From: Novosphingobium sp. RL4
Lineage (GTDB): Bacteria; Pseudomonadota; Alphaproteobacteria; Sphingomonadales; Sphingomonadaceae
DNA length: 64,000 nucleotides
Assembly: GCF_035658495.1 (NCBI RefSeq)
Contig: NZ_CP141945.1
Coordinates: forward strand, 1,306,001-1,370,000
Direction: 5' to 3'
The notes under the pieces were generated by a model. The model searched no databases, was not told where the DNA came from, and was given only the letters and a program-made list of their open reading frames with translations. Position numbers and translations under genes: made by a program. This document shows positions 1-8,028 of the stretch, piece by piece (the stretch's first letter is position 1; each line of letters begins with the position of its first letter).

Positions 1-299
1 ATGAGATAGTCGTCGGCGCCGGCCTTGAAACCGGCCACCTTTTCCGACCAGGCATCGCGGGCGGTCAGGATCAGCACCGGCAGGTCCAGTTCGTCCGCGC
101 GCCAGTTCTGCAGCACGGTAATCCCGTCCACCTTGGGCAGGCCGAGGTCGAGAACGGCGGCGTCATAGCGTTCGGTGGCGCCGAGATGGCGGCCGTCCTC
201 GCCATCGTTGGCGATGTCGACGGCGAAGTTTTCCGCGCGCAGCGTCCGGGCAATCTCCTCGGCAAGAGGCTGATCGTCTTCAACGACTAGGACACGCAT
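1..299 (-). CDS. OmpR-family response regulator, N-terminal part (cut by window edge)
   Basis: Reading the minus strand from the ATG at 299 gives a CheY-like receiver domain: it begins MRVLVVEDD with the acidic pocket at residues 8-9, has the phospho-acceptor Asp at about residue 51 (AVLDLGLP) and the conserved Lys region KAGADDYL near residue 95. The gene runs off the left edge, so the DNA-binding domain is not visible; the receiver sequence most resembles the OmpR/PhoP class, usually followed by a winged helix and a histidine kinase gene. A good Shine-Dalgarno (GGAGG, 6 bases before the ATG) supports the start. The partner kinase is expected to lie outside the window. Confidence 0.9.
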   Translation of the reverse strand, partial: MRVLVVEDDQPLAEEIARTLRAENFAVDIANDGEDGRHLGATERYDAAVLDLGLPKVDGITVLQNWRADELDLPVLILTARDAWSEKVAGFKAGADDYL

Positions 300-320
300 T
301 GCTTACCTCCACGGAAAGGT

Positions 321-354
321 TTCCTTGGCCCGCCGTGCAACGGCGGGCAAGGAA
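321..354 (-). terminator. Hairpin downstream of the SDR gene
   Basis: The arms CCTTGGCCCGCCGT and ACGGCGGGCAAGG pair over about 13 bp with one bulged G and a short loop. It lies between the stop of the dehydrogenase gene (386) and the start of the response regulator (299), both on the minus strand. There is no long T-run, so this is a GC-rich hairpin that may end or attenuate transcription. Confidence 0.5.
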
Positions 355-385
355 TTTCCCGTGGCATTTGGCGCGAAGGCCGCTT

Positions 386-1237
386 TCAGCTTCCGACGAT
401 GATGCCGCCGTTGGGGTGAAGGACCTGCCCGCTCATGTAGCTTGCATCCTCGCAGGCCAGGAACAGGAACGAGGGCGCCACTTCGTTGGGCTGGCCGGGG
501 CGGCCCATCGGCGTATCCTCTCCGAAATGCTCCAGCTTCTCCTCGCTCGCGCCGCCGCAGGGGTTGAGCGGCGTCCAGATCGGACCGGGCGCGACTGCGT
601 TCACGCGGATGCCTTCGCCGACGAGGTTTTCCGAAAGCGAACGGGTGAATGCGGTGATCGCCCCCTTTGTGGCGCTGTAGTCGAGAAGTTCCCTGCTGCC
701 CTTGTACATGGTCACGCTGGTGCAGTTGACGATGCTCGCACCGGCCTTGAGGTGTGGGCGCGCGGCCTGGGTCATGAAGAACATGCCGAAGATATTGGTC
801 TGGAACGTGCGGCGTAGCTGTTCCTCGGTGATATCGGTAATGTCCTTGTCGGGATGCTGTTCTCCCGCGTTGTTGACCAATACGTCGATCCGGCCGAAAC
901 TCTCGATGGTCTGGCGCACCGCGAGTTCGCAGGCATCGGGGGATCCGATATCGGCGCGTATGGTGATGGCGCGGCGGCCTTCCGCCTCGACGATCCGCTT
1001 CGTTTCCGCCGCGTCCTCGTCCTCGCTCAGATAGAGGATCGCGATGTCGGCGCCCTCCCGCGCGAAAAGTGCGGCCACGGCCCGGCCGATCCCGCTGTCC
1101 GCTCCGGTGACGATTGCAACCCTGTCCTGGAGGCGGGCTGAGCCGGGATAGCGGGGTTGCCACTCCGGCTGGGGCTGAAGTTGGTTTTCGTCGCCCGGAA
1201 GGGCATCTTCGTGGATCATTTCCTGGATTTCGGCCAC
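386..1237 (-). CDS. SDR-family oxidoreductase (YghA-like)
   Basis: A 283-residue NAD(P)-dependent short-chain dehydrogenase of the extended-N-terminus YghA/general-stress type. Visible motifs are the cofactor-binding TGADSGIG at residues 44-51, NNAG at 122-125, catalytic Ser near 174 and the YxxxK pair Tyr187/Lys191. The substrate cannot be inferred; homologues act on small carbonyls or alcohols. I start at the GTG at 1237 because AAAGGAGA lies 6 bases upstream; an ATG at 1216 is possible, and longer in-frame starts upstream lack a ribosome site. It is divergent from a small basic protein gene at 1437. Confidence 0.9.
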   Translation of the reverse strand: MAEIQEMIHEDALPGDENQLQPQPEWQPRYPGSARLQDRVAIVTGADSGIGRAVAALFAREGADIAILYLSEDEDAAETKRIVEAEGRRAITIRADIGSPDACELAVRQTIESFGRIDVLVNNAGEQHPDKDITDITEEQLRRTFQTNIFGMFFMTQAARPHLKAGASIVNCTSVTMYKGSRELLDYSATKGAITAFTRSLSENLVGEGIRVNAVAPGPIWTPLNPCGGASEEKLEHFGEDTPMGRPGQPNEVAPSFLFLACEDASYMSGQVLHPNGGIIVGS

Positions 1238-1284
1238 GGCGGTCTCCTTTCGGTTCGAACCCTCCACGCCGGACCCAACGTGCG

Positions 1285-1309
1285 GACGGCTTCGCAGTTT
1301 CGCCGTTCC
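1285..1309 (-). promoter_or_regulatory. Possible EcfG-type general-stress promoter
   Basis: On the minus strand GGAAC (1309-1305) is followed after 16 bases by CGTC (1288-1285). The alphaproteobacterial EcfG/SigT consensus is GGAAC-N16/17-CGTT, so this is one mismatch away and sits about 50 bp ahead of the dehydrogenase start. YghA-like dehydrogenases are commonly in general stress regulons, which fits, but a single near-match may be chance. Confidence 0.3.
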
Positions 1310-1436
1310 ATCGTGCTGCGACGGGCCGTTCGCGGGGTCGGCCAGTCGGCGTCTTCCGCGGGATAGGGCTGTCCGGGCGGGAACCCGGAGCGCGGCCGCG
1401 TCATTGCATGGGCATGCCATTCGCGGGAGATGCCGA

Positions 1437-1730
1437 ATGCCCCAAGGTGACAAGAGCAGCTATACCGACAAGCAGAAGCGCAAGGCCGCCCATATCGAGG
1501 AAAGCTACGAGCAGCGCGGCGTCAGCACGGAAGAAGCGGAGCGACGCGCATGGGCCACCGTGAACAAGGAATCCGGCGGCGGCAACAAGTCCGGCTCCGG
1601 GCGCGGGAAGGCCGATACCCATGCCTCCTCCTCACGCGGGGGGAAGGCGCACAAGTCGGGCTCGGCCGAACAACGCTCGGCGGCGGCGCGGAAAGGGTGG
1701 GATACCCGCAGGCGGAGCGGGAAAGCCTGA
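1437..1730 (+). CDS. Small basic hydrophilic protein, often labelled plasmid stabilization protein
   Basis: A 97-residue protein with a helical, charged N-terminal half (SYTDKQKRKAAHIEES and a stretch rich in Glu and Arg) and a low-complexity C-terminal half rich in Gly, Ser, Lys and Arg, ending in a KGWDTRRRSGKA-like tail. Similar proteins in sphingomonads and rhizobia are usually annotated as plasmid stabilization proteins without experimental support; the Gly/Lys-rich tail resembles stress-induced KGG-type proteins. The ATG at 1437 has GGGAGA close upstream. It is divergent from the SDR gene, and the shared 200-bp intergenic region suggests common stress control. Function unknown. Confidence 0.75.
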   Translation: MPQGDKSSYTDKQKRKAAHIEESYEQRGVSTEEAERRAWATVNKESGGGNKSGSGRGKADTHASSSRGGKAHKSGSAEQRSAAARKGWDTRRRSGKA

Positions 1731-1759
1731 TCGCTGCATGCCCGTTTTGCGGCGAAGCG

Positions 1760-2170
1760 CTATTTCCATATCGCATTGAGTGCGGGGAGCAGGTGATCCC
1801 GGTGCTCTGGGGGAACCCTTTCCAGCAGTCCCTGCTCGAACTGCTGGATCAGGGCGCCGACGACCGTCATCTTCGCTTCCCCTTCGGCCGAGAGCACGAC
1901 GGCCTGCGATTTGCCGTCGATCGGCTGGCGGCGGATGAGCCCGGCACTTTCGAGCCGGTTGAGCAAGGGCACCATATTGGCGCGCTGAATATCCAGCGCC
2001 TTGCCGATCTGGCTGGCGGTCAGGTCGGAACGTCCCTGAATCATCACCAGCACCGCCGCTTCGGTGACCCGCAGGTTCTCCGGCTCCAGCAGGTTGCCGA
2101 GTTCACCCATCACCGCATTTGCCGCCCGGCGCAGTGCATAACCGGGGAAGGTCGCGAGCAGGTCATTCAA
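1760..2170 (-). CDS. MarR-family repressor, divergent from the hydroxycinnamoyl-CoA hydratase gene
   Basis: A 136-residue MarR winged-helix protein: the recognition region reads LTASQIGKALDIQRANMV, followed by the wing (LIRRQPIDGKSQ) and a C-terminal dimerisation helix. In Sphingobium sp. SYK-6 the MarR protein FerC represses ferBA and is released by hydroxycinnamoyl-CoA thioesters; the divergent arrangement here suggests the same role, but that is inference. I use the TTG at 2170, preceded by GGAGAG at 7 bases; a TTG at 2185 would overlap that ribosome site. A perfect inverted repeat lies in the shared promoter. Confidence 0.85.
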   Translation of the reverse strand: MNDLLATFPGYALRRAANAVMGELGNLLEPENLRVTEAAVLVMIQGRSDLTASQIGKALDIQRANMVPLLNRLESAGLIRRQPIDGKSQAVVLSAEGEAKMTVVGALIQQFEQGLLERVPPEHRDHLLPALNAIWK

Positions 2171-2191
2171 GGGAAGTCTCTCCAAATGCTA

Positions 2192-2219
2192 TTGACGATA
2201 ACAATCTGTTTGTTATGAA
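2192..2219 (+). promoter_or_regulatory. Promoter with MarR-type operator
   Basis: A perfect inverted repeat, ATAACAA-TCTGT-TTGTTAT, occupies 2198-2216. It falls inside a plausible plus-strand promoter, with -35 TTGACG at 2192-2197 and -10 TATGAA at 2214-2219 (16-bp spacer). The size and AT-rich palindrome are typical of MarR sites, and binding there would block RNA polymerase for the hydratase gene at 2257 and lie just 28 bp from the start of the MarR gene. Confidence 0.7.
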
Positions 2220-2256
2220 ACAGAGCAAACACGTCAATGACCCGATGAGGATTGCC

Positions 2257-3090
2257 ATGCAAGATCGCAGTGAACACGATACCGTTTCCTACACTATCGA
2301 AAACCGCGTGGCATGGGTCTCCTTCTCGCGGCCGGAAAAGCGCAATTGCATGAGCCCCAGGCTCAACCGGCGCATGGGCGAGGTTCTCAGGGAACTGGAG
2401 TTCCGGGATGACGTGGGCGTGCTGGTGCTTACCGGCGAAGGCACGTCCTGGTCTGCGGGAATGGACCTCAAGGAATATTTCCGCGAGAACGAGGAAAAGG
2501 GGCTTGGCGCCACGCGTGAGGCGCAGCGCGAGGCTTACAGCTGGTGGGAGCGCCTGCGCTGGTATGAGAAGCCGACCGTGGCGATGGTCAACGGCTGGTG
2601 CTTCGGCGGCGCCTATGGGCCGCTGTTCGGCTGCGACCTTGCGGTGGCGGCGGAAGATGCGCAGTTCGGCCTTTCGGAAATCAACTGGGGCATCCTGCCC
2701 GGCGGCGGGGCCAGCAAGATCATCACCGAACTGACCGGCTTCCGCAACGCCATGTATCACGCCATGATGGGCGAGAACGTGGACGGCAGGAAAGCGGCCG
2801 AATGGGGCCTCGTCAACGAAGCGGTTCCCGCCGACCGCCTCAAGGCCCGCGTTACCGAAATCGCGCAGGTCCTGCTCGGCAAGAACCCCGAGGCGCTGCG
2901 TGCCACCAAGTGGGCGATCCGCCGCGTGCGCGAAATGAGCTACGACAACGCGGAGGATTACCTGATCCGTGCGCAGGAAGCCGCCAACTACTTCGACGGC
3001 GAAGGGCGCAAGGAGGCGACGCGGCAGTTCATCGACGACAAGTCCTTCAAGCCCGGCCTCGGCGCCTACGACGTCAGCAAGAGGCGCTGA
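2257..3090 (+). CDS. p-Hydroxycinnamoyl-CoA (feruloyl-CoA) hydratase/lyase-like enzyme
   Basis: A 277-residue crotonase-fold protein that aligns without gaps in the core to Pseudomonas HCHL, which turns feruloyl-CoA into vanillin and acetyl-CoA. Oxyanion-hole residues Met69 and Gly118, the catalytic Glu141 (GLSEINWG, equivalent to HCHL Glu143) and Tyr74 (DLKEYF) are present. By my recalled numbering, HCHL Ser123 is Gly121 here and HCHL Tyr239, which contacts the phenolic hydroxyl, is Ile237, so substrate specificity may differ. The ATG at 2257 has GAGGA 5 bases upstream; an ATG at 2245 lacks a site. No feruloyl-CoA synthetase gene lies nearby. It converges on the next gene with a 3-base gap. 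Confidence 0.85.
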   Translation: MQDRSEHDTVSYTIENRVAWVSFSRPEKRNCMSPRLNRRMGEVLRELEFRDDVGVLVLTGEGTSWSAGMDLKEYFRENEEKGLGATREAQREAYSWWERLRWYEKPTVAMVNGWCFGGAYGPLFGCDLAVAAEDAQFGLSEINWGILPGGGASKIITELTGFRNAMYHAMMGENVDGRKAAEWGLVNEAVPADRLKARVTEIAQVLLGKNPEALRATKWAIRRVREMSYDNAEDYLIRAQEAANYFDGEGRKEATRQFIDDKSFKPGLGAYDVSKRR

Positions 3091-3093
3091 CCG

Positions 3094-5250
3094 TCACTCC
3101 ACGACGATCCGGGCGCGGGCGAGGTTCTGGATGCGCGCGAAGGCGGTCTGGCGATCGCCTTCGCGCTGGGACGCGGCGCGAAGCACGGCGAAGTAGGTGC
3201 CGGCCCGGTCGTAGACATGGGTGGCCGAAACGGTGGCTTTCGCCTTGTTGCCGGCGGGAAGCGTGGCGGGAGCCTCGAATGTGCCGTCGCCCTCGAAGTC
3301 CCACTCTGCCGAGACGACCGATCCGCTGCCGGGCGGGACTTCGATCGTGGCAGTGAGCCTGACGGGAGTGCCGGCCTTGATCCGGGCCAGTGCCCCGCCG
3401 TTCGCGGCAAGGGTGATGACGGGCTGGATGCCCTTGCGGGCCGCGGCGGACGCGGGCGTCACCACTTGTCCGTCCTCGATGTGATAGGAGGTGGAGGCGG
3501 GCGGGGCTTTGCCCTGTTCGACCCATGCGGCAAGATCGCGCAGGGCCTGTTGCAGCACGCCGATATAGGACACCACCCGCGAGGGATCGTCCTGACGGGT
3601 CTGGTCCCCGTGCAGTGCGCGGTCGGTGTACCAGATGCGGAAGCGTTCATCCGCTGCCGCGCCGGCGTATGCCTTCACGCGCGAGCGATACCAGTCCCCC
3701 TGCCAGGGCAGGGCTTCGCGGTCCCACAGGTTCTCCACCAGTATCACCTTGCCGTCGAACTTGCCGGACGGCACCGAGCCGGCGGCGTTCTTCGTGAACA
3801 GCGGGCCGAGCAGCATCGGGCGCTGGGCGTGGAGCGGCTTGCCCTGTGCATCGGTGAACTGCTTCCAGACCGGGTACTCCGCAAGGTCCGGCACCTGGTG
3901 GCTGTGATAGCTTTGCACCGCGAGGATGTCGCTGTTGTCCAGCCGCACCGGGTCGCCCGCCCTTATCGTCGCGAGCAGGCGCGGGTCGTTGATGCCGAGC
4001 ATGGCCAGATCGCCGTGCACGTCGGAAAGAACCACCTTCTTGCCCGAAGCGAGAACGAGATCGGACAGCAGCAGGGCCTTCGAAGTGGAACTGTCGGCCA
4101 GCCGCACCGCGACCGGCATCTCGCCCGCCGAATGGAGCCCCATGGCCTGCCATGCCAGATCCGCCGTGCCCTTGGCGGTGCCGGGCGTATGGCCAGGGTC
4201 GATGTCGAGCGTCTTCGCCTTGTCCGCGCTGATGACTTCGACAACGCGGGTGGCGAGTTGCACCCGGTCCGCCTTGTAGAGTTCGGGGCTGTCGTGCCCC
4301 TCGTAGCCCGGCTTGGTCCAGAAATCGGTGAAATAGGAGGCATCTGCCATGCGGATGCCGCCGAACAGCAGGGCGAAGGCATGCGGTCCCATCGTGCGCC
4401 ATGCGTACCATGACCTGGGCTGGAACCCCATGGCGGTTACTTCGCGCAAGGCTGCCTTCTGCTCGTCGTCCAGCCCGGAATAGGGATCTCCGCTGCCGCC
4501 CGCATCGAGCGCATCGACCACGCCGTCGAGCTTCTCGCCCAGGACGCGCATGGCCTTGAGGCGCACGGTGAACATGTTGGGGATCGCCATCGGCGAGCCG
4601 AGCACATAGGGCACCGCGCCGTCCCACACGCCCCGCGTGTTCTCCAGCGAGCCCAGCGTGCGATAGGCTCCGCCGCTGCCGCCATAGGCATAGCCGTAGA
4701 TTTGCTTGCGCGCGCCGTAGACCTGCGCCGCCACGAAGCGCGAGAACCGGGCCGAGGCGGCATTCGCCCGGAAGGCGCCGATGGTCAGGTCACCACCGCC
4801 CATCGGGTCTGCCGCCTTGGCGCCGCCGCCGTTGGTTTCGATGAAGTAGGCCCCGCTCGTCATGGCGGCGCCGATGCGGTCTTCCTCGCCGGTCAGACCC
4901 TGGGAAAGGGTCTCGCTGTCGGGCACGGGGGTGATGTACTGGAAGAAACGCCCCTGCCATGACCTGGCCGCCGGGAAATAGAACGAGAAGCGCGTGTCGG
5001 TACCCTCGAACCCGCCATGGACGTAGCGATAGGCGGTGCCGTTGTTGGTGCGCGGTTCGTCCCGGTCGATGAAGGGGCGGGCAAAGAGAGCGTCCTCATC
5101 GCCGTACCCCTGCACGGAAAGACCGGCGGCGGCTGCCGCCACGGTGGGAGCTTCAGCCGATCCCGGCGCCGCAGCCGACAGGAACGTTGCCAGCACCACG
5201 GCGGACACCGCCCATTTCGCCGCGTTCTTCTGCAAGATCACCGTCCACAT
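3094..5250 (-). CDS. Secreted alpha/beta-hydrolase-like protein with C-terminal PKD domain
   Basis: A 718-residue protein with an N-terminal signal peptide (hydrophobic residues 13-29, Ala-rich cleavage region near 32). Residues 187-196 read YAYGGSGGAY, a G-x-S-x-G nucleophile elbow with Ser192 as the likely nucleophile; possible acid and His partners follow, but I cannot place them. About residues 625-705 form a PKD-like beta-sandwich (WDFEGDGTF signature, then a Gly-Thr-Tyr strand). I do not recognise a named family; it is not a canonical tannase because the C-S-G motif is absent. Its neighbour degrades hydroxycinnamates, so an esterase releasing such acids is conceivable but unproven. The ATG at 5250 has GGGAG very close; a GTG three codons later is possible. 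Confidence 0.75.
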   Translation of the reverse strand: MWTVILQKNAAKWAVSAVVLATFLSAAAPGSAEAPTVAAAAAGLSVQGYGDEDALFARPFIDRDEPRTNNGTAYRYVHGGFEGTDTRFSFYFPAARSWQGRFFQYITPVPDSETLSQGLTGEEDRIGAAMTSGAYFIETNGGGAKAADPMGGGDLTIGAFRANAASARFSRFVAAQVYGARKQIYGYAYGGSGGAYRTLGSLENTRGVWDGAVPYVLGSPMAIPNMFTVRLKAMRVLGEKLDGVVDALDAGGSGDPYSGLDDEQKAALREVTAMGFQPRSWYAWRTMGPHAFALLFGGIRMADASYFTDFWTKPGYEGHDSPELYKADRVQLATRVVEVISADKAKTLDIDPGHTPGTAKGTADLAWQAMGLHSAGEMPVAVRLADSSTSKALLLSDLVLASGKKVVLSDVHGDLAMLGINDPRLLATIRAGDPVRLDNSDILAVQSYHSHQVPDLAEYPVWKQFTDAQGKPLHAQRPMLLGPLFTKNAAGSVPSGKFDGKVILVENLWDREALPWQGDWYRSRVKAYAGAAADERFRIWYTDRALHGDQTRQDDPSRVVSYIGVLQQALRDLAAWVEQGKAPPASTSYHIEDGQVVTPASAAARKGIQPVITLAANGGALARIKAGTPVRLTATIEVPPGSGSVVSAEWDFEGDGTFEAPATLPAGNKAKATVSATHVYDRAGTYFAVLRAASQREGDRQTAFARIQNLARARIVVE

Positions 5251-5360
5251 GCTCCCAAATGAGACCCGCCTCTGGTCCGGGCGGTCGGGAGGCGTTGTGG
5301 CACGGTCGATGGCGATATGCAGGCGTCTGCCTATCGCCCCACCGATTTCCGGTTGTCCGT

Positions 5361-6380
5361 TCAGCCGGCTGGTTCAGGCGCCGCGAGCAGGGCCAGAAGC
5401 GCGAAGCTCGCCAGCCAGTGCTCACCCATGTAGTCCCCCTCGACATGGGCCATTGCCGCTTCGAGATGCCGCTCGGCGGCGTCGACGGCGATGGCGCGGG
5501 CATTTCCCCCGCCTTCCCCGCCGCCGATGGCCGGGGCAAGCTGGCGCCAGGCCCAGGCGCGGCTGAGGTTCAGCCCGTCGAGATGGGCAATCTTGCCGTC
5601 GCTGCGATCGCTGACATGAGCCGGGCTGAAGAGGCTGGCCGGGCGGCGCTCGGCGATGTGGGGCAGGAACAGGGCGAACCAATCCGCAAAAGCGGCATCG
5701 CCGAGCGACCGCCGCATGAGCAGCGCCTCGCTGAGCGCGGAGGAGAGGAATTCGTCGCCGCCCGGCTCCCACGCCTGGCAGTCCTCGTCCTTGCCGAACC
5801 ATGCCGCCGCCCTGGCGCGGATTTGTGCCGCGAGTTCGCCGTCGAAGGCGTCTGCCCACTCCAGTGCCAGCGTCAGGGCGAAGCTGCTGTTGAAGTGCGT
5901 GCCCGTGCGGATCGGATATGTCAGGATGCCGAGGTAGTGGCCCAGCCGGGCGGCAAAGGCGCGGGCCAGCGGTTCGAGGCGCGCGGCCCAGGGCCTGTCT
6001 GCGTGGCGCGAGGCTTCGAGATGAAGATAGAGCAGCCAGCCCCAGCCATAGGGCCGCTCGAACCCGCCGGCGTTGGGCCGGTCCAGATAGGCCAGTTCGG
6101 CGGCGAGCTTGTCCTCGGCAAAGGTCTCGTCCGCGCGTTCGCGCACCATGGCGGCTTCCGGAAGGTCGGCGTGAAGCCGCCGCAAGGTGAGAAGCGTCCA
6201 CCAGCCGTGGACGCAGCTGTGCCAGTCGAAACTGCCGTGGAACGCGGGATGCAGCGCACGGGGCGGCAGCACGTCGGCATCGGTGTTCATCACGTGGTCG
6301 AGCTTGTGCGGATATTCCCGGCCGACATGGCCGAGGGCAATGCGCATGAAACGCGAGGCGGTTTCGGGCGTGAGGATCAT
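5361..6380 (-). CDS. DUF2891 family protein
   Basis: A 339-residue soluble protein of the DUF2891 family, rich in Trp, Leu and Ala helices as in an alpha/alpha-barrel. Recognisable features are the near N-terminal HPAFHGSFDWHSCVHGWW block (His, Asp and Cys-rich) and later GGDEFLSSALSEALLMRR and GDYMGEHWLASFA. Biochemical function is unknown. It is the last gene of a three-gene operon: its ATG at 6380 overlaps the stop of the DUF979 permease gene by 4 bases, indicating translational coupling. The linkage to two permeases suggests that it processes the transported compound, which is inference. Confidence 0.85.
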   Translation of the reverse strand: MILTPETASRFMRIALGHVGREYPHKLDHVMNTDADVLPPRALHPAFHGSFDWHSCVHGWWTLLTLRRLHADLPEAAMVRERADETFAEDKLAAELAYLDRPNAGGFERPYGWGWLLYLHLEASRHADRPWAARLEPLARAFAARLGHYLGILTYPIRTGTHFNSSFALTLALEWADAFDGELAAQIRARAAAWFGKDEDCQAWEPGGDEFLSSALSEALLMRRSLGDAAFADWFALFLPHIAERRPASLFSPAHVSDRSDGKIAHLDGLNLSRAWAWRQLAPAIGGGEGGGNARAIAVDAAERHLEAAMAHVEGDYMGEHWLASFALLALLAAPEPAG

Positions 6381-7333
6381 AGCAGGAATCCGGCGATGTA
6401 GAGGATGAGGATGTTGCAGACGAGCAGGGGCAGGGCCGTGCCGACCTGACGGCGGATCACGCCGTATTCGTCCTTGAGTTCGAGCAGGGCGGCGGGGACC
6501 ATGTTGAAGTTCGCCGCCATCGGGGTCAGCAGCGTGCCGCAGAATCCCGCCAGCATGCCGACCGCGCCGACCACCGCGGGATCGCCGCCATGCGCGCGGA
6601 TCAGGATCGGCACGCCGATGGCGCTGGCCATGACAGGGAAGGCGGCAAAGGCATTGCCCATGATGATGGTGAACAGCGCCATGCCCAGCGCGAAAATCAC
6701 CACCGCGAGGAAGACGTTGCCTTCCGGCAGCACCGCCAGGCTCATCGCGCCCACCGCGCTGCCGACACCGGCAGCCGTGAATACCGCGCCAAGCGCTGCC
6801 AGCATCTGCGGCAGCAGTGCGGCCCAGCCGATGGAGTCCATCAGGCGTCGGCCTTCCTCGACCGGCGCGGAAAGCGGGGGCTTGAGCCAGATCATCGTTG
6901 CTGCAAGAGCGATGGCGACGCCCGCGACGAGGAGTACCAGCGTCACCCAGCGCGGATCGATCAGCCCGGTCTTGCCGAGCGGAGAGTAGCTGAACAGCAG
7001 CGTTCCGGCGAAGGCGGTCACCGGGATCACCAGCGCGGGAAGGAACAGTTTCGAGCCGAGCTTCGCCGACCAGACTTCGCGTTCTCCGGCGGATGTCGTG
7101 TGCGGGCGGCCGTGGCCGAGGCAGCGAAATCCGGCGAGAGCGACCAGCAGCAGTACGAGGATGCCGTTGCCGAAGTCTCCCAGCAGGTCGCCGAACAGGA
7201 AGCTCACCGCGACAAGCCCCCAGAACGCGGCATTGCCCCAGCGCTTCGGATTGGCCTGATCGAAGGCGCTGGCGATGGCAAAGGCCGCGAAGACGAGCCC
7301 GGCGACGAAGTAGAGTTCTGCGATGCCGATCAT
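6377..7333 (-). CDS. DUF979 family membrane protein (permease component)
   Basis: A 318-residue integral membrane protein with about 9-10 hydrophobic segments spread through its length and loops such as GNAFAAFPVMASAIG and GFCGTLLTPMAANFN, typical of DUF979. DUF969 and DUF979 proteins almost always occur together and are thought to form a two-part transporter; the substrate is unknown. The gene overlaps the DUF969 gene upstream and the DUF2891 gene downstream by 4 bases each (ATGA), so the three are made together. Confidence 0.88.
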   Translation of the reverse strand: MIGIAELYFVAGLVFAAFAIASAFDQANPKRWGNAAFWGLVAVSFLFGDLLGDFGNGILVLLLVALAGFRCLGHGRPHTTSAGEREVWSAKLGSKLFLPALVIPVTAFAGTLLFSYSPLGKTGLIDPRWVTLVLLVAGVAIALAATMIWLKPPLSAPVEEGRRLMDSIGWAALLPQMLAALGAVFTAAGVGSAVGAMSLAVLPEGNVFLAVVIFALGMALFTIIMGNAFAAFPVMASAIGVPILIRAHGGDPAVVGAVGMLAGFCGTLLTPMAANFNMVPAALLELKDEYGVIRRQVGTALPLLVCNILILYIAGFLL

Positions 7334-8028
7334 GCCGCCGCGCTCCGGGCCTTGCGGCGCAGGCGGCGGGCGAACAGGCGGATGCGAAGGGCGTGGATCG
7401 CAAAGGCGCAGATCGCGGTCGGGATCGCCCAGAGCGAGAGATGGATCGGCGCCAGTTCGATGCCCTCGCCGCGCAGCACGCCCTGGATCAGCAGGATCGA
7501 GCCGATGGCGATGAAGATATCCTCGCCGAAGAACACGCCGACGTTGTCGGTTGCCGCGGCCATGGCCTTGACCTCTTCGAGATCGTCATCGGTAATGTCG
7601 GGGTTCTCCTTGCGCGCGGCGGCTTCGGCCATCGGTGCCAGCAGCGGGCGAACCGTTTGCGGATGTCCGGCCACGGAAACGAGGCCCAGCGCCGCAAGGC
7701 CCTGGCGGAAGGCGAGGTATCCGACCAGCAGCCGGCCCACGGTAGCCCCGCGCATGGATTCGATCAGGCCGCGTGCGCGCTGCTGCAATCCGAACCGTTC
7801 GAGCAGGCCGATCACCGGCAGCACGACGTAGACCACGGTGACGAAGCGATTGTCGTTGAAGCCCTTGCCCAGCAGCGAAACCACCGCGACGAGGTCCATC
7901 CCGCCGAGCAGTCCGGTGAGGATCGCCGCCACGGCCACCACGAGCAGCGGGTTGAACCGCATGGCGAAGCCGATCACCACGACGAGAATGCCGGCAAGCG
8001 GCCAGTAGTCGATCTGCCACTGCGGCAT
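7330..8028 (-). CDS. DUF969 family membrane protein (permease component)
   Basis: A 232-residue membrane protein with hydrophobic segments near residues 10-45, 65-80, 105-120 and 165-215, and a basic C-terminus (FARRLRRKAR). It carries the DUF969 landmark KGFNDNRFVTVVYVVLPVIG and an acidic loop (PDITDDDLEEVKAM). It is first in the DUF969-DUF979-DUF2891 operon and overlaps the next gene by 4 bases. The upstream region (8029-8639) probably holds its promoter. Transport substrate unknown. Confidence 0.88.
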   Translation of the reverse strand: MPQWQIDYWPLAGILVVVIGFAMRFNPLLVVAVAAILTGLLGGMDLVAVVSLLGKGFNDNRFVTVVYVVLPVIGLLERFGLQQRARGLIESMRGATVGRLLVGYLAFRQGLAALGLVSVAGHPQTVRPLLAPMAEAAARKENPDITDDDLEEVKAMAAATDNVGVFFGEDIFIAIGSILLIQGVLRGEGIELAPIHLSLWAIPTAICAFAIHALRIRLFARRLRRKARSAAA

